From the NCBI GenBank assembly GCA_947034895.1, contig OX344764.1, forward strand, positions 20,150,001-20,214,000: DNA of 64,000 nt. Reading direction: 5' to 3'. Under the pieces are notes generated by a model. It was not told the DNA's origin, did no database searches, and saw nothing but the letters and a program-made list of their open reading frames with translations. The translations under genes were made by a program, and so were the position numbers. Origin of the DNA: Rhytidiadelphus loreus. Its lineage: Eukaryota; Streptophyta; Bryopsida; Hypnales; Hylocomiaceae. Of the stretch, positions 12,439 through 25,402 are shown one piece after another; the first letter of the stretch is position 1, and each line of letters starts with the position of its first letter.

Positions 12439-13938
12439 ACAATACCCTTGTTGCTGTTGTGAAGTAATTTCACACATAGAATGGTACTGTGTACGTCTGA
12501 AATTGTTACCACAGTATGGATGATGGTAATTGGAAATATGTTCATTATGTGCAAATCTGATCAGAATTTTAGTTGAAATAGTACTGGCAAATATGTAATA
12601 TGCGAGTCATACATATCGTGCAATTAGGTGAGGGGATGTAGAAGTTGTTGCTCAGACTTACGCTGTACCTCATGTAGGGACCACACTAACCATAGCAGTC
12701 TACTTAGAGCAATAAAAATTTATGTTTGTCGAATGGGGATAAGAAATTATGCTCAAGTGTACTGTACATAGGGGTATTCGACTAAGATGACCTCACCACC
12801 ACTCATGTAACTTAGTTTGGAGACGTTGCACGTCCTTGATGCACGTGCTGCAGCATTTACAAGAAACGCACGGTGGCTACGAGTAATTATATCTACCCGA
12901 AAACCGAAGACATTGTTAATACGTGGTGCATACGTGCATTCCGTGAAGATGCGATTGCAGACACCGAGTCAGAAAAGCAAGTGAACACCAAGTTCCAACA
13001 CTGTCATCGATTTGTGCGTATGAAAAAAACCTGCCGTTTGCATGCTTCAGAAGACGACCAACATCGATCCAGAGACTAAACTAACTGAAGCGGGAACTGA
13101 AGGTATGTATATATAGACTGGATCAAGTGGCCATCAGCAGATAATTAATAAGCTTCCATAGCTTTCAAACGGAGATCCAGTTGCATCAAGCGAAATTCAA
13201 CACCCAGAAGACCACTACTTAGGTAGTTCGATTCACAGCTCACATATATACTACTATTATCAATATCATGAATTGTTACTATAAGAATGAAAAACTATCC
13301 ATTGATGAATTGGTGTCCTTTTGGGATTATTGTTGCATAGTTTTATGAGTGATTGGAGATGAAGTTGGATTTCAAAGTAGAGGTGGAGTTAGGAGTGGTG
13401 GGACAAACTTTAGGCCATCTTCAATCCAATACAAAAACATCACATTAATATACTCCAATGCAATTGGAATTGTCCCTTTTTATTCTTGACCCCAACATTC
13501 TCCTTCTTGTCCCTCTTTATTCATAACTCTGCCATTCTCTTTCCCAAGCTTGGCAAGTTGGTGAGATATAGAGAACCCACGAATTAGCTTGCAATAGGAA
13601 GAGTTATAATTGTCATACTTTTTCAATTTTTGTTATGTGTGCTAGTAAATTAAAACTTCCTTTTTTGCATGAAAGATCCTCTTTAATAGAGAATATTTTC
13701 TTCTTGTTTTTATATTGCAAGAAAAATCCATTTGAGGTTTGGATTGTTGGCTTTGTTTTGGGCACTATATCTTTTTGAAAGTCATTGGAACGGAATGAGG
13801 TTTGTGCCCTTTCACTTGAAAATTTTCATATTACTAATCCCACAAGTAGGCAGGGGGATTTCATTCTTTGCTCATTTTTTAAAGGATAAATTCTTCTCGG
13901 GTTGGGTAAACAAATTTTCAATCTTAAAATGACTAAAG

Positions 13939-14218
13939 CAGCATGCTCTAAAAGTAATGATGACACAAAGGTACATTTTTCTTTCTTCAATGTACTACGC
14001 TGTACATTTTAGGAGGTGATCACTTTTAGTGACCTTTGCATTTCAACTTTGAAAATTTGTAACTAATTCTACAAAAGTCCAAAAAATATGAAACAACTTA
14101 AAATAGATGCCAATTCCATTTTTCCTCCTACAAAACTTTACTAAAACTTGTTTCAAGGAGTTTAACTTTCTAGAAAAGGCAATTAGCTCTTAAATGGTCA
14201 CTTTAAAAGCAGACTACC
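13939..14218. mobile_element. Diverged MITE-like element, copy 1
   Basis: The left end contains GCATGCTCTAAAAG. The right end contains CTTTAAAAGCAGACTACC, a diverged complement. The right half is homologous to the right half of the element at 14577-14985: both have a TTAAATGGT..CTTT stretch near the end and an AAAATGG-rich internal part. Confidence 0.5.
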
Positions 14219-14576
14219 TTATTTAAACTGTATGGGTAATATTTTTAATTCTTCTTTAGCCATGTAAGTCAAAATTTACACTCCACCTTTTCTTTATCCT
14301 TAGCAAGAATGTACCTTAAGGTTTGATGAAATAATCCAATATATAATATATAAAAATTTAATATTAAAAGAAACTAGTTGTATGTTGTCTTTAATGAGAG
14401 CTAGACAATGGGTGATGAAGGACAAAATTTTAACTCCTTAAGGATGGAAAATAGTCTAAATTCATAAAATTGTGATTATGTGTTAGAATATGCATGCATA
14501 TTAGGGGGCTGATTTTGCTCTACCAATCACCCCCCAAAATGATTGAATCATGCTATGCACATATAACATTGAATAG

Positions 14577-14985
14577 GGTAGTATGCTCTAAAAGTTTCCT
14601 CTCCTTCAAGTCGTCCCTATTTCTAGTTGGAGAATGGAGATGAGGTGATCCTTAAATGGACCACTTTAGCAATTGAATGAATCGAAGAAAAATTGTTTTT
14701 CTATTGCAAGAGCCAATCATTGTCTTTGATTTCTGCACATCTCTTTACAAGTTGCAAGTGGACGCATTTGGGGAGACTTCTATGGTCAGAAATAGGTGCC
14801 CATGCTCTAAATCTTTGAAAATTTGTAAGTAATTCAAAAATGCTTGGAAAAATACAAAACCACTTGTGTTAGGTTCCTTATCCATTTTTCTTTCTCTGAA
14901 AAACGATCTAAAAATATTTTTGTTCACGAAAACCTATGAAAAAGGCAGACCAGCCCTTAAATGGTAGCTTTTAGAGCATACTACC
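14577..14985. mobile_element. MITE-like element, copy 2, with 18-bp perfect TIRs
   Basis: The element begins GGTAGTATGCTCTAAAAG and ends with its exact complement CTTTTAGAGCATACTACC, giving a 409-bp unit without coding potential. No clear target-site duplication is visible in the flanks, so the superfamily is unassigned. Confidence 0.65.
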
Positions 14986-15047
14986 TATGGTCCTTCCCAG
15001 GTTGGGAAAGTATAATGCTTTTCTAGATGCCTAGAAGGACTTATCAG

Positions 15048-15065
15048 TTAGGGTTTAGGGTTTAG
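15048..15065 (+). promoter_or_regulatory. Telomere-like (telo-box) motif upstream of the kinase-PP2C gene
   Basis: Two overlapping TTAGGGTTT units about 290 bp before the start codon. Similar AAACCCTAA boxes occur upstream of the other conserved genes in this window. A promoter role is inferred from their known frequency in plant promoters. Confidence 0.45.
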
Positions 15066-15348
15066 CCAATTTAGCCTCTAACCTCTCACAATCTATTCGA
15101 ATCTGCAATTTCGAGAAGCGCAACTGTCGGGACTGACGAGCTTGCTTTGAAATCTCTTTCCGTTTGAATTTTGAATTAATCTTTCGGTTGTGAAGGTGCG
15201 GCTCCGTTGTATTTGGTCCGTGAATGAGCTTGATCAGAATTCTCTTCCAATTTCAATTTCAATTTCAAATTTTTTAAGGGTTTTGTTCTCGCAGATTTTT
15301 TTGTGAACACTGCTGATCGAGGGTTGGCAAGCTCATAGATTGGTCACA

Positions 15349-18300
15349 ATGCCGGAAAGGAAGGACTCGGAATCTTCTCCCAGTGCTTGTGTTCGAGGAT
15401 GCTGCCGGAGCGATTCGTTCCCTTTGGACATCCCGAAGTCTGAAATTCAAATTGTGACTGAAATTGCTCGGGGTAAGTAAGAATCTCATCTTTGCAGAAA
15501 TTTAATCAAAATTTGAAACGTGGGCACAGGTTTCTGTTTATAGAGTTTTTGACTACATTTCTTTTTATCAGGAATTCAATGATACCGGTTGCTGATGACA
15601 CCTTACATATCCGTCAGAAAATTTTCATACGTGTAGTCAATGAAAAGCTTGGATTTCAGAAAATTTAGGTTCTACTAGGGTTGGGAACATATTCGCATGG
15701 ATTTGAGTGGTTTCTCTTATTTAAATGGAAATATTTAATGTGAGTTTAGTCCCTGCTTTTAGATAGGGTTCCAATACACTTCAATTCTTGTTGTCCGGAT
15801 ATTGTAATAATAAGTTATGAATATTCAAAATGTGAGCTAAACCATGGGTGGGATTTGACTCCTCATTGTTATATTCACTAGATTCTAAGTATGCAATTCT
15901 CAGTAGCATTTTAGTCCACTTATGGCAAAAATTCTCCCACGAGAAAGGAGTCACTGTTTTACTTGTGATACTCATCTTCCTATTTGCAATGTAGCGGATG
16001 ATGTGTGTGTTGATTTTGCACATGGTTGATTTGGTGGTGCAGGGGCTGAAAGCGTAGTATATGAAGCCCGGTTTGGTGGCAAGTCCGTAGCAGCGAAAAA
16101 GCCTCGTCTGTCTACAACTGATGACTTGAATCGATTCCACACAGAATTGCAGATTCTTGGGTTAGTAATCCTTCACGTTTTGGGTTCCCTAAATCCTTGA
16201 TTATGCTTTCTCAATTTGTTTTCTCCAACCTTTATTTTTAGGGCTGATCTCAGATTCTAGTAAAGTTTCTTCTTACTGTAAGTGCAGAACGTTCTGATTG
16301 TGTTTTTTAATTCTATAGCAAGTTGAATCATCCAAATCTTGCTACTTTGATTGGTGCACGTGCTTATCCACCCGACTACTACTTCCTGTATGAGCTCTAT
16401 GAGCATGGGGACTTGGGTGATGCTCTTCACGTGTCTGATTGGCGACCCTCTTTGCAGCAAATTATGACCATTGGAACACAATTGGGTTAGTTTGCTATCT
16501 TGCTATTATGTTCGAGTTTTTTCATCGTGGAGAGCAGTTTTATGTTGTTTCTTTGCTTTGTGAATATTAGTGAATCTCAGTTTGGCGTGCTGCAGCTAAG
16601 GCGCTGCAATACTTGCACAAGGAGGGCATTGTGCACCGAGATGTGAAACCAGCCAACATTCTGGTTAGTGCTTCTCAATTTGAGCTTATTGTTTGTACTT
16701 TGGAACTTCGATTGGTGTGCTTGAGGTAAACTTAGATTTGGAAGCTAATAATCAATTGAAGTTACTTTCAAGCCATTTTTCTATTGTTTGAAAAAGTAAG
16801 GTATGATTTCTTCTTTCTGTTAGTACATTCTGTTACCTTCCTAAATGATGCATTTGAACTCTTTAGTTATGGAAGCGGCCATTTTCTGTGAATTTTGGGT
16901 GCTATATTTTTGAAGAGGATTGGATTGTCATTTCTCGAAGTACGGACGTACTGGTATGCTTGTTGACGGAGAGTACTTTGCAGCTTGACAGCAATTGGGA
17001 TGCGCATTTAGCAGACTTTGGGCTTGCTGCTCATGTTGCAGGTCTTGCAAAAAGCACCTTAGAAAATTGGAAATCTTCAGGGAAGCCAACTGGTGGATTC
17101 TACAAGAAGAATATGGTCGGTACCCTCTTATATATGGCTCCAGAAATTCTAAGGAAAGATGTGCAATCAGAGAAGTCTGATGTTTATGGATACAGCATCA
17201 CTCTCAAGTACGTAGCTCATAATGCTTCTTCCTTGACCACTTGTATCTTCTTGCCTAAATTTAAGTCAAAAAGTCAATTTCAGAATGTAAAAGTCTTTTC
17301 AAGAATCTAACATATTTCTATTGCTCAAAACTGTAGGGTATGATTTCGTCTTTCTATTGGGAATTTGTTTCCTTCCTTGAAGCTTCCTAATTGATTCATA
17401 TCAACCCCTAAAGATATGGAAGCAGTCAATTGAACACTTAGGGGTTGATGGATGTTTCTGGATAAGGTTTTTAGCGCTCATTGTCAATTTTGGTTGAATG
17501 GATCTTGTTTATAATCCCTTAATGATATTCAACTCTGGCTAAAAGAACGGCATATTTTTACGCTGAACAGAAGTTAATTGTGCAATTTTCAGAGGGTAAA
17601 ACTTATTCGTGTGATGGACGGCGTTGTGGTTTTATGCTAATGCAACACATTAGTCAAGTAATGTTGAGAATCTGCCAAATGTTTTCTTCTTTTCTGATCG
17701 TGATACTTCTTGATTGGATTGTTGGCAGTGAACTTATTACAGGTGTTGTACCATACACTGACCGAAAGACTGCAGCTCAGGTTAGCTCTCTCAAAGGAAG
17801 CATTGTCTTTGAACTCTCCAGATTTCCATTTCTTGGAAAAATGAAGTGTAGGAAATGGCCAGTATAAACTACCAGCCCACTTCGAAAGAAATATTGAACT
17901 ATGTGGGTGGTCCCTATGTGGGTTAGTCTTGGGATAATTTGCCCCTAAATGACGGAGATTTCATGGTTTTAAAATGGCCGATTTTGATTGATCATACACT
18001 GAAAAGTTATGTTACAGATGGGGCCAAATTTTTAAGCAGTAGAATCAGTGAAGATCATTGCTCTTGTTCGACGAAAGTACATAAAATCGAACTAAAAGAA
18101 TTCCCTATGTGACCTGCTCAATACTCCTGTAACAGTGTTTTCTTACGATTTGGGGTATTGTACCTGCCAGGCACACACGGTTCTGGAGATGAATTACTCA
18201 GAGCAACAGCTCTCTTCGGCTGTAACTTCACAAGGCTTGAGACCTGTAATTGCAGGTCCAGAATCTGGAATTCCATTAAAGTTGTCGACCTTGATTGAAC

Positions 18301-20930
18301 AATGTTGGCACTGCGACCCTGCAAAGCGTCCGTCTTTTGACTATGTAGTGGAGTCCTTGCATGAAATCACTGCCAAACAATTCTCTGGGCAAAAACTGGC
18401 AGACACATCAGTCGGGAAACCAGATGTTTCTATCTCATCAAACTCTGATAACAATGGGTTGGAAGCAGTTTTGAACTACACTCAGCAGAAGAGAACAGAT
18501 GTGAACTGGGCCTCTCGGACTGTTGAAGGTTTGAGATCCACCGTTATGGAGTCTTCATCTCCAGGTTGGCTAAACCAAGCATCCGAGGACTCAAGCTACC
18601 TCCCGGTGCTGTCAATGGGTTCATTTGCAACAAAAGGAGCAAGACAAACAATGGAGGATACGTACTTCTTAAAATCTCAGCTGGGAGGAGCTGCCAATGT
18701 TCACACGTTTGGCGTCTTTGATGGACATCGAGGTATGTTATTTGAAATTCCTTTCCCGTCATTTTGGGTAAATTTCTATCAATGCGTTTAATTTGTGAAA
18801 TCAGAAGAAAGAACCGTTGATCTTGCTACCATTTTGCTTATGACATGATATTTTACGAATGGATCAGGGCCCGAGGCAGCAGAGTTTGCAGCTATCGCAA
18901 TTCCTGAGTTTTTGCTTTCAATGGCTTCTACTTCTAGGTACATCATTTATTCTAATTCAACTTCCCCAATGTGCTAATCGTCACTTGAAATTGACAGGGA
19001 AAAACAAACTCATTCTCGAAACTATGTTACGTGTTGGTTGTAGCCCACAGGATGCTTTGACGAGTGCCTTCATTGAAACGGACGTGGCTTTCCGCCGAGA
19101 GTTGGACAGCCAACGCCGGTGGAGGAAAGGTGGTGGTTTTGATTGGCACCCTGGGTGTACTGCAACCACAGCGCTTCTTGTGCAAGACATACTCTATGTT
19201 GCCAATGCTGGAGATTGCCGAACCATTGTTTGCTGGAGAGGAAAGGCTGTTCCTCTTAGCACGGTATTGTCTATCATGTGTCTGAAACATTTCTATTATT
19301 CTAAAATCAAAGAAAAGGAACTCAATACTGACCTTGTTTCAGTGAAAAAATAGGGTGAATTGAATGAACAATACCATGGATACTGCAGAGGTTGGTAATG
19401 TTCGAATTTAATAATTATTCTGAGAAAAAGAACCAAGAAAATATTCCAGTTCCAGTGATGAGGATCTAAATCTAAACCTGGACGGTCCCTATCATATTGA
19501 GTACTATCGTGCATATTCTATTTCCTTTTAACAAATCACAAATGTCAAGGAAAATTCTGATCAACTTTGATAATATAATATCTGAAAATAAAATAATTAT
19601 TTGGGTTCATTCTTGACGAACTAAACGGGATGAGCCTCTATGACTAGGTGTTGGCAATCATATTTTTTTTACTTTCAGGAATACTTTGGTGTTTAGTTCA
19701 ATCCCTCCTTACATAGTGCTACTGCTATTGTTAATCAAGAAACTGTTGGACCCCGCAGGATCATACAGCAAGTTGCAACAGTGAGCGGGAACGAGTAATA
19801 AAAGCTGGTGGATCTGTCAGTTGGAGAGTCAACACCTGGCGAGTTGGTGCAGCTGCGCTTGAGGTACTCGCTAAGTCACTATATTTCCTAACGCAGATCG
19901 GCAGCTGTATGCTTTAGTATCCTTTTCTTTCAATCTACTAATGGTAAGCTTCAACTTTTTGGCAGGTCACACGATCAATAGGAGACGATGATCTGAAACC
20001 GTTTGTCACAGCGGAGCCCGAAGTAACTGTATGCAAGTTGTGCACTGACGACGAATTTTTGGTAAATTTTTTTCTTCCTTTCTGAGGTTGGCTTCTACAT
20101 TTAGTCCTTGCTACAAGTATTCAGCTACCTATTTAATGGAACACCAAAACATGAGTTGATGAAACACCAAAATATCGTACTATAGAGTGAATGAATTCAT
20201 GGTTAAATCTTGTTCCCTGTGATCACGATCAAGAAGCTTTTGATTGTGTAGTCACTCAGTGGCTAGTCAACACGTGATTCAAAAGTAAATGGAGTTCATC
20301 AATAGTTCCATGAATACATGATTTTCATAGTGTATATATCAGAGGCCTATGAATTACTGTATCATTCACTGCATAGAATGATCGATGCTTTTTTGCGGTC
20401 ACCAACACCTGAAGGTAACTGCACCCTGTTTCTAAAACAAATTTTTGCCGAAAATATACAACCTCTCTTTGTGTGAGACCTTGGGGTCGATTTGGGGCAT
20501 ACATGCCTTCACTTTATGAATTATTTTATTTCAGTGTCTTGAAAATGCATGCAAAGATATCCCCTGTAGAATCCCCTCTTGACTCTTATCAAGATCCAAC
20601 AAAATATTAGTAAGGCAATTTAATAATAGGAACCATTTAATAATAAATGCTTATTTAGAAGGGTTTTGGCGCAGTTACCTTAATTCTTTAAGCTTATTTT
20701 TCCAACTTTTGCTTTGATGGTGAAATCTGACTCAGGTAATCGCAAGCGACGGTCTTTGGGAGACCATGCCAAATGACGACGTTGTGACACTCATCAAAGA
20801 CACGGTGAAAGAGCCGAGCATGGTTTCCAAGAGGCTGGCAACGGAGGCTGTTGAACGGGGTAGTTGCGATAACATCACGGTGATTGTGGTATTCCTCAAA
20901 CCTGTTGCAACTGTGGAGCGTGTGCACTAA
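15349..20930 (+). CDS. Fused protein kinase and PP2C-type phosphatase
   Basis: This is a plant-specific two-domain protein matching the family 'protein kinase and PP2C-like domain-containing protein'. The model joins 15349-15472, 16043-16160, 16319-16485, 16596-16663, 16984-17207, 17729-17780, 18171-18732, 18868-18937, 19044-19263, 19759-19863, 19966-20061 and 20736-20930. All junctions are GT-AG with matching phases, giving 666 residues; family members are about 650-660. Kinase: catalytic Lys near residue 60 (VAAKK), HRD 150-152, DFG 170-172, APE 211-213, and AKRPS near 304. PP2C: GARQTMED (MED at 412-414), FDGHR 434-438 where most PP2Cs have [26 protein letters not shown] and a terminal DNITVIVV. 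The exon-9 acceptor (GTAG before 19044) was chosen because the nearer CAG at 18997-18999 gives a stop. Both domains look intact. The substrates are unknown. Confidence 0.92.
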
Positions 20931-21433
20931 GGAATGAACTTACAAAGGTGGCAGATAATAAATACTTCATCCTTGTTGTCCAAAGTTGGAATTTGAATAG
21001 GGCTCTGTAGCCTTTGAGAAACAGAAGTGGGAGGTGACGCACTTGCACATTGTCTGGCACAACACATTTTGTTGTGCCTTGTATAGATTGTTTAACATGA
21101 CGATATTTATTTTCATATTGTGTAAGATTAAATTCTATTTAGGTCTGATACACCATGATCAATCATCTGACTAGCATTGATGGATTGTCTCAAAGCTCCT
21201 TCTTTGTATTACTTGAGCATATTACCAATGAATAGCACAAAATCAACAAAGTGAATTACATGAGTTACAAGATTGATTACTTTAGAACCTTCAAAGAAGT
21301 TCCAACCCTGCCGACGTCATTGTGCAACTATTACATAGTCGGCTGTACTCTTTCAAACTACTAGAAAGAAATCATAAATCCTAATTGATTTCCGTGTGAA
21401 CAATTTCTTTACACATAAAAAAAGTGACCTATC
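20931..21433. other. Convergent 3' intergenic region
   Basis: These 500 bp lie between the ends of the kinase-PP2C and F-box genes. They should hold both 3' UTRs. No gene or repeat was recognised. Confidence 0.5.
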
Positions 21434-22840
21434 TTACGGTTGAACGTTCCATCGAATTTCACAAGTAATATTCTTATCCAGCCAAACATACTCATCTCCT
21501 GGCAATTTTGGAAGAACACGCCAAGTTCTTGTGGACAAATCATAAAGCCATCCTTTGTCATTGCGCCAAGGCTTCAATTCATTGAAGTCCATAAACACCA
21601 CCAAGAAGCCATTTGAAGACAGTAATATCAACTTGTAGCTATGTCTCTTTGGAGTGTCCTTAAAAGGGACACAATTGTGTACATCCACTTCCAACCACGT
21701 GGGTGGATGTTCAGGATGATACTCCACAACATATTCTTTGATACGATATGTTTCTCGAGGCTGCTTTGTCGGCACCTCACTTCCAGGGGCATTGGTATCA
21801 TTGATGTCCTTGAGCAGTACAAACAAACGATTCTTGAGGAATGTATGATATTGTACCTTCTCCTGGTTCCACGGGCTTCGTTCACTACCATGTGGCTCAA
21901 TAAGTCTTCCCATCGCAAAATCATATGCTGATTCATTCCCAAACATGACATTTCTTGCCTCACTTGGTTGGGACCACCGCCCTGTCTCACGATGAAAGAC
22001 CTGAATATCTTCTGTTGCTGTGCCTCCCCTATTCACCACAATGAGCACCTCGTAACGATTCGTTTCACGATCCACAATGATGTGATTCATGCGGACATCT
22101 TCCACATCCATGATGGGGGGCAGATCATATTCATATCCTGTCAATGGATTCATTACCTTAAAGAAGAAGGAGCGAAATGATTCCTTTCTCTTCGGAACCC
22201 GATGTGCTTCCATGTCAAAAAGCACCAACCCTCCATCTTCACAACTCATAGTTCTCCATTGAGGCCGCAGATGCCTCACTGGCCAATCCCTCTCTGGAAC
22301 CACGGAGGAAACTTGAAAGGCATGCCACGCATTCAATTTGGTATCAAACACCCGCACCAGAAACAAATTCCCAGGCCCTTCACGTTCCGTCACCTTACTA
22401 ACGAGAGCAAACATCTTCGGATGAGCCTCATCACATGCCCTTAAAAAGTCAGAGTCTCCCCTTGCACCCAAGCTGTCCTTCCAATCTTTGGAGAGGCATT
22501 GCAAATCGAGGATCTTATTCACTGGAAAGCGAGCAAACACGAGCTGCAACAACTCATGGGGTAGGGTACCCCAACGATCTGGCTTCATTACTTCATCGTG
22601 TTCACAGCACACGTGTCGACATGCTTGCTCCTCTCCTCCGACATTCCTTTCGTCTTCCTCTCTCATTAGTGCTTTGCTTCGTTTCCTGCTGTGGACAAAC
22701 TTGTCCTTCTGAACATGAAACTCTGCAGCTGCAAATTCAAGTAACTCTCGCCATTTGGTGGCAGACTCGCTTGCCGTCCGCTCACGCAACCTGCCTTGCA
22801 ACACACGAGCTACCTCAAGGTAATTCGGCACGTCAGCCAT
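21434..22840 (-). CDS. F-box protein, single exon
   Basis: A 468-residue uninterrupted frame starting MADVPNYLEV. An F-box lies at about residues 89-125 (WGTLPHELLQLVFARFP then ILDLQCLSKDWKD), the segment that would bind SKP1 in an SCF ubiquitin ligase. The N-terminal 85 residues are basic and helix-prone. The C-terminal 330 residues are rich in Trp/Tyr beta-strand patterns (for example VFDTKLNAWHAFQV, WSQPSEARNVMFGN, DLSTRTWRVLPKLPGDEY) like F-box-associated/kelch-type propellers, although no canonical kelch repeat is clear. The target is unknown. The gene is convergent with the kinase-PP2C gene. The start is supported because it is the first Met of the frame. Confidence 0.85.
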   Translation of the reverse strand: MADVPNYLEVARVLQGRLRERTASESATKWRELLEFAAAEFHVQKDKFVHSRKRSKALMREEDERNVGGEEQACRHVCCEHDEVMKPDRWGTLPHELLQLVFARFPVNKILDLQCLSKDWKDSLGARGDSDFLRACDEAHPKMFALVSKVTEREGPGNLFLVRVFDTKLNAWHAFQVSSVVPERDWPVRHLRPQWRTMSCEDGGLVLFDMEAHRVPKRKESFRSFFFKVMNPLTGYEYDLPPIMDVEDVRMNHIIVDRETNRYEVLIVVNRGGTATEDIQVFHRETGRWSQPSEARNVMFGNESAYDFAMGRLIEPHGSERSPWNQEKVQYHTFLKNRLFVLLKDINDTNAPGSEVPTKQPRETYRIKEYVVEYHPEHPPTWLEVDVHNCVPFKDTPKRHSYKLILLSSNGFLVVFMDFNELKPWRNDKGWLYDLSTRTWRVLPKLPGDEYVWLDKNITCEIRWNVQP

Positions 22841-24200
22841 CTCAAACCCTTCGTAAGGACTGCCATATCACGAAAACATCATCAGTCATCCAAATTGGTC
22901 ATTGCGCAGCATAATTAAGGTAGAGAATACTACACGATTAGTCGGGAACAGATCCCGTCTTCTATTGAATGACCACTGTTACCAACAGCAAACCCATCTA
23001 TTCGAACACTCGGTTGGACTAATTAGCAAGTGGTGTCAGCACGACTTAGCTAAATGACAATAGCCACACATCTTTGGATCGAAATGGAGTTGTTTACAAT
23101 CAATTACAATGGTCTTACTGATTTACAGTCCAGAACTTTGGAATTGCATAAGAAATTCAGACACCATGATAAAAACTTGATCTGAACAGATTTGGCGCTT
23201 ACATCCAAAGTAATCTCTGCACGGCTCTAGAGTGATCTCCCAATAATCACACACACTCCTACATACGTTTAAATGCTTCTTCCCCCTTAAGCCCCGAATA
23301 AGAAACCCTAAACCCTCAAGTCTCCCAATGCCGAGCTCGATAGCGAGTAAGACATGGAGGATGCAGAGCAACTGCGATGCTGGAAAGACGGGCAGGCTTG
23401 ATAGAAGGGTACGGCCAACACCAAAGAATTTCCAGTCAAGGCTCTCCCTCCCACACCCTAACTCTGAACTGGCCGTCACACTAGAGATAACAATGAACAT
23501 CGTACAAAGCCGACACCATGGCAATATGAACAATTCCTTCAAAAACTACACTGGACCACGAATCAAGCAGCCCTAGTGTTTCTCAAACTTAAAAATCCAA
23601 ACCCTAAAACCATTGCACTCTACTCTGCGATCATCGCCATTTCCAACACGCAGTACCAATACACAAAGAGGTGAAGAATCATACCAGCACACCAGTTCCC
23701 GAATAAGTAGAGCAGATCTCACATCCACAATCCACGAAATGCACAATCTCCACACAACCCCCAGTCCAGTCCAATGCGAGCTTACTATAAATGCATTCTA
23801 TTCCCTGTCTTTCCTCGAATTCTGCCCTCTCACAATTAATCCCCCTTCAAACTACAGATCGCTGACGGATTCGAAGAGCGTCAGTGCTTCTGGTGCCATG
23901 CGCAAGATCCACGAACGCTCCAAAGCATTGTCTCTTACTTAATCGAGATTATGGAGTAGAGGGATCTGACCCTCGCATCCCGAACCACCAAGTGGACACA
24001 AGCACTGGTTCTTCACTTGGCCTGATTCCTCGCAGTCCCAGCATCCGAAGCGTTTCCGCCATCGCCTTCAACACTCATCAAGCAAATTTCTCGGCTGACA
24101 AATCGTACGTAACAGCCATCGCTAACCCTCCTCGATGAATACCTTGCTCGTGATTCAGTCGGCATCTTCAAGCTCTGCTTTTTAGGGTTTCAGCAAGGAT
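22841..24200. promoter_or_regulatory. Upstream region of the F-box gene
   Basis: This is less AT-rich than its surroundings and carries telomere-like boxes at 23303-23316 (AAACCCTAAACCCT), near 23599 and near 24183, consistent with promoter and 5' UTR of a leftward transcript. Part (22922-23250) is related to the SWI2-like intron. Several open frames up to 159 codons occur on both strands but show no domain, and I do not call them genes. Confidence 0.45.
22922..23250. repeat. Dispersed repeat related to 140-420
   Basis: Same order of matching blocks as in the SWI2-like intron: GATCCCGTCTTCTATT, GTTACCAACA, then ATGATAAAAACTTGATCTGA and AGATTTGGC. Both copies are in the same orientation on the plus strand. 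Confidence 0.4.
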
Positions 24201-25402
24201 GACCCTAAGTGGCAATTTATTGTTGGCCCCAAGTTAGCGAAAAGAGTGTTATAAATTTTGACAATTTTTGTTGGGAACGTATTTTGACAAGGGATTTTTG
24301 AAATATTTTCTTTTGGGTATAGTTAATATAGTAAATTATTTTAAATCCAAATGGATGATATTAGTTTGACATCATTTAAAGGAGCATAAAGAAGCATCTT
24401 CATCTTACATTTGATCACTATATGAGTGATTTGTAAAATAAAATAAAAATTGCATTGTTTGTTGTCCCTTTGGACGGTCATTTCACATATTTAGACTTAT
24501 TGGATTCTCAATTTCTTTGTAGATAAGAACAAGAAAATCGGTAAATTATATTCTATGTATATTGAAAGCAATTCATTTTTGAGAACAAATATGTATATAT
24601 ATATATATATGTATATGCATGGTCAAAGCAAAAACATATAACTTGCCATTGTTGTTTGGGGAGAGAAGGGTGTGTTTCTATCTTTATGCATGCTAATGTG
24701 ATTTTTTAAATTTCCTTATAGGGTTGCAATCATAATTCAAAGGCATCCATTTAGATTGTAAAATAATGAATCAACCTTTTGCAATGTGTAGAAACAATAA
24801 TGGTGTTCATTGAATTTATAATAGTGGAAGTCACTTTTCAATCTAATTCCAATTCTATGCCTCTCAACTCTGAGCCCACCTATTTGACATAATGCAAATT
24901 TGAATATGCAAAGTCTTCACTACATTAGGATGTACAAAACATAATTGGATAAATTGTACTAGAAATTTGTAGTTGGGTTATAGGTCACAATGGATTATCA
25001 TAGAGTAGTAACCCCTAAAGGACCAAACATTGTTTTTTGGCAATATAGCGATTTTGGACAGCTCACTACAAAAGGAAGTTTTATTTTATTTCTTTGAAAA
25101 TTTCACACAATGTGTACCCAAGGGGTAGCTGTAAAGTACAACAATTTTCATAACTTTTGACTACATGGTTAAAAAGTTATTGCATGATATGTAATTTTCA
25201 GCAAGTAGCAAGCAGTCTGGGCAGCCTAAAAAACTTCTTTAAAAATCAATTTAAAAAAGAATAAAAATTTGAAATTGATTTTCTAGATTTATATAGACAT
25301 GGAAAGCTTTGAATCATTCTATTTTGATTTACAAGATGAAAGTTATGAGGTGTTCTAGTTTGCATGTAGTTATGGATTCCCTACTCAAAAATAAACTTTG
25401 GA

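Larger units (their letters stand above)
12439..15348. other. Non-genic interval with two related TIR elements
   Basis: Besides the two MITE-like copies listed separately and the telomere-like box near 15050, I see no coding sequence that I can support. The short open frames at 12873-13079 and 13732-13932 have no domain and no splice context. Confidence 0.55.
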
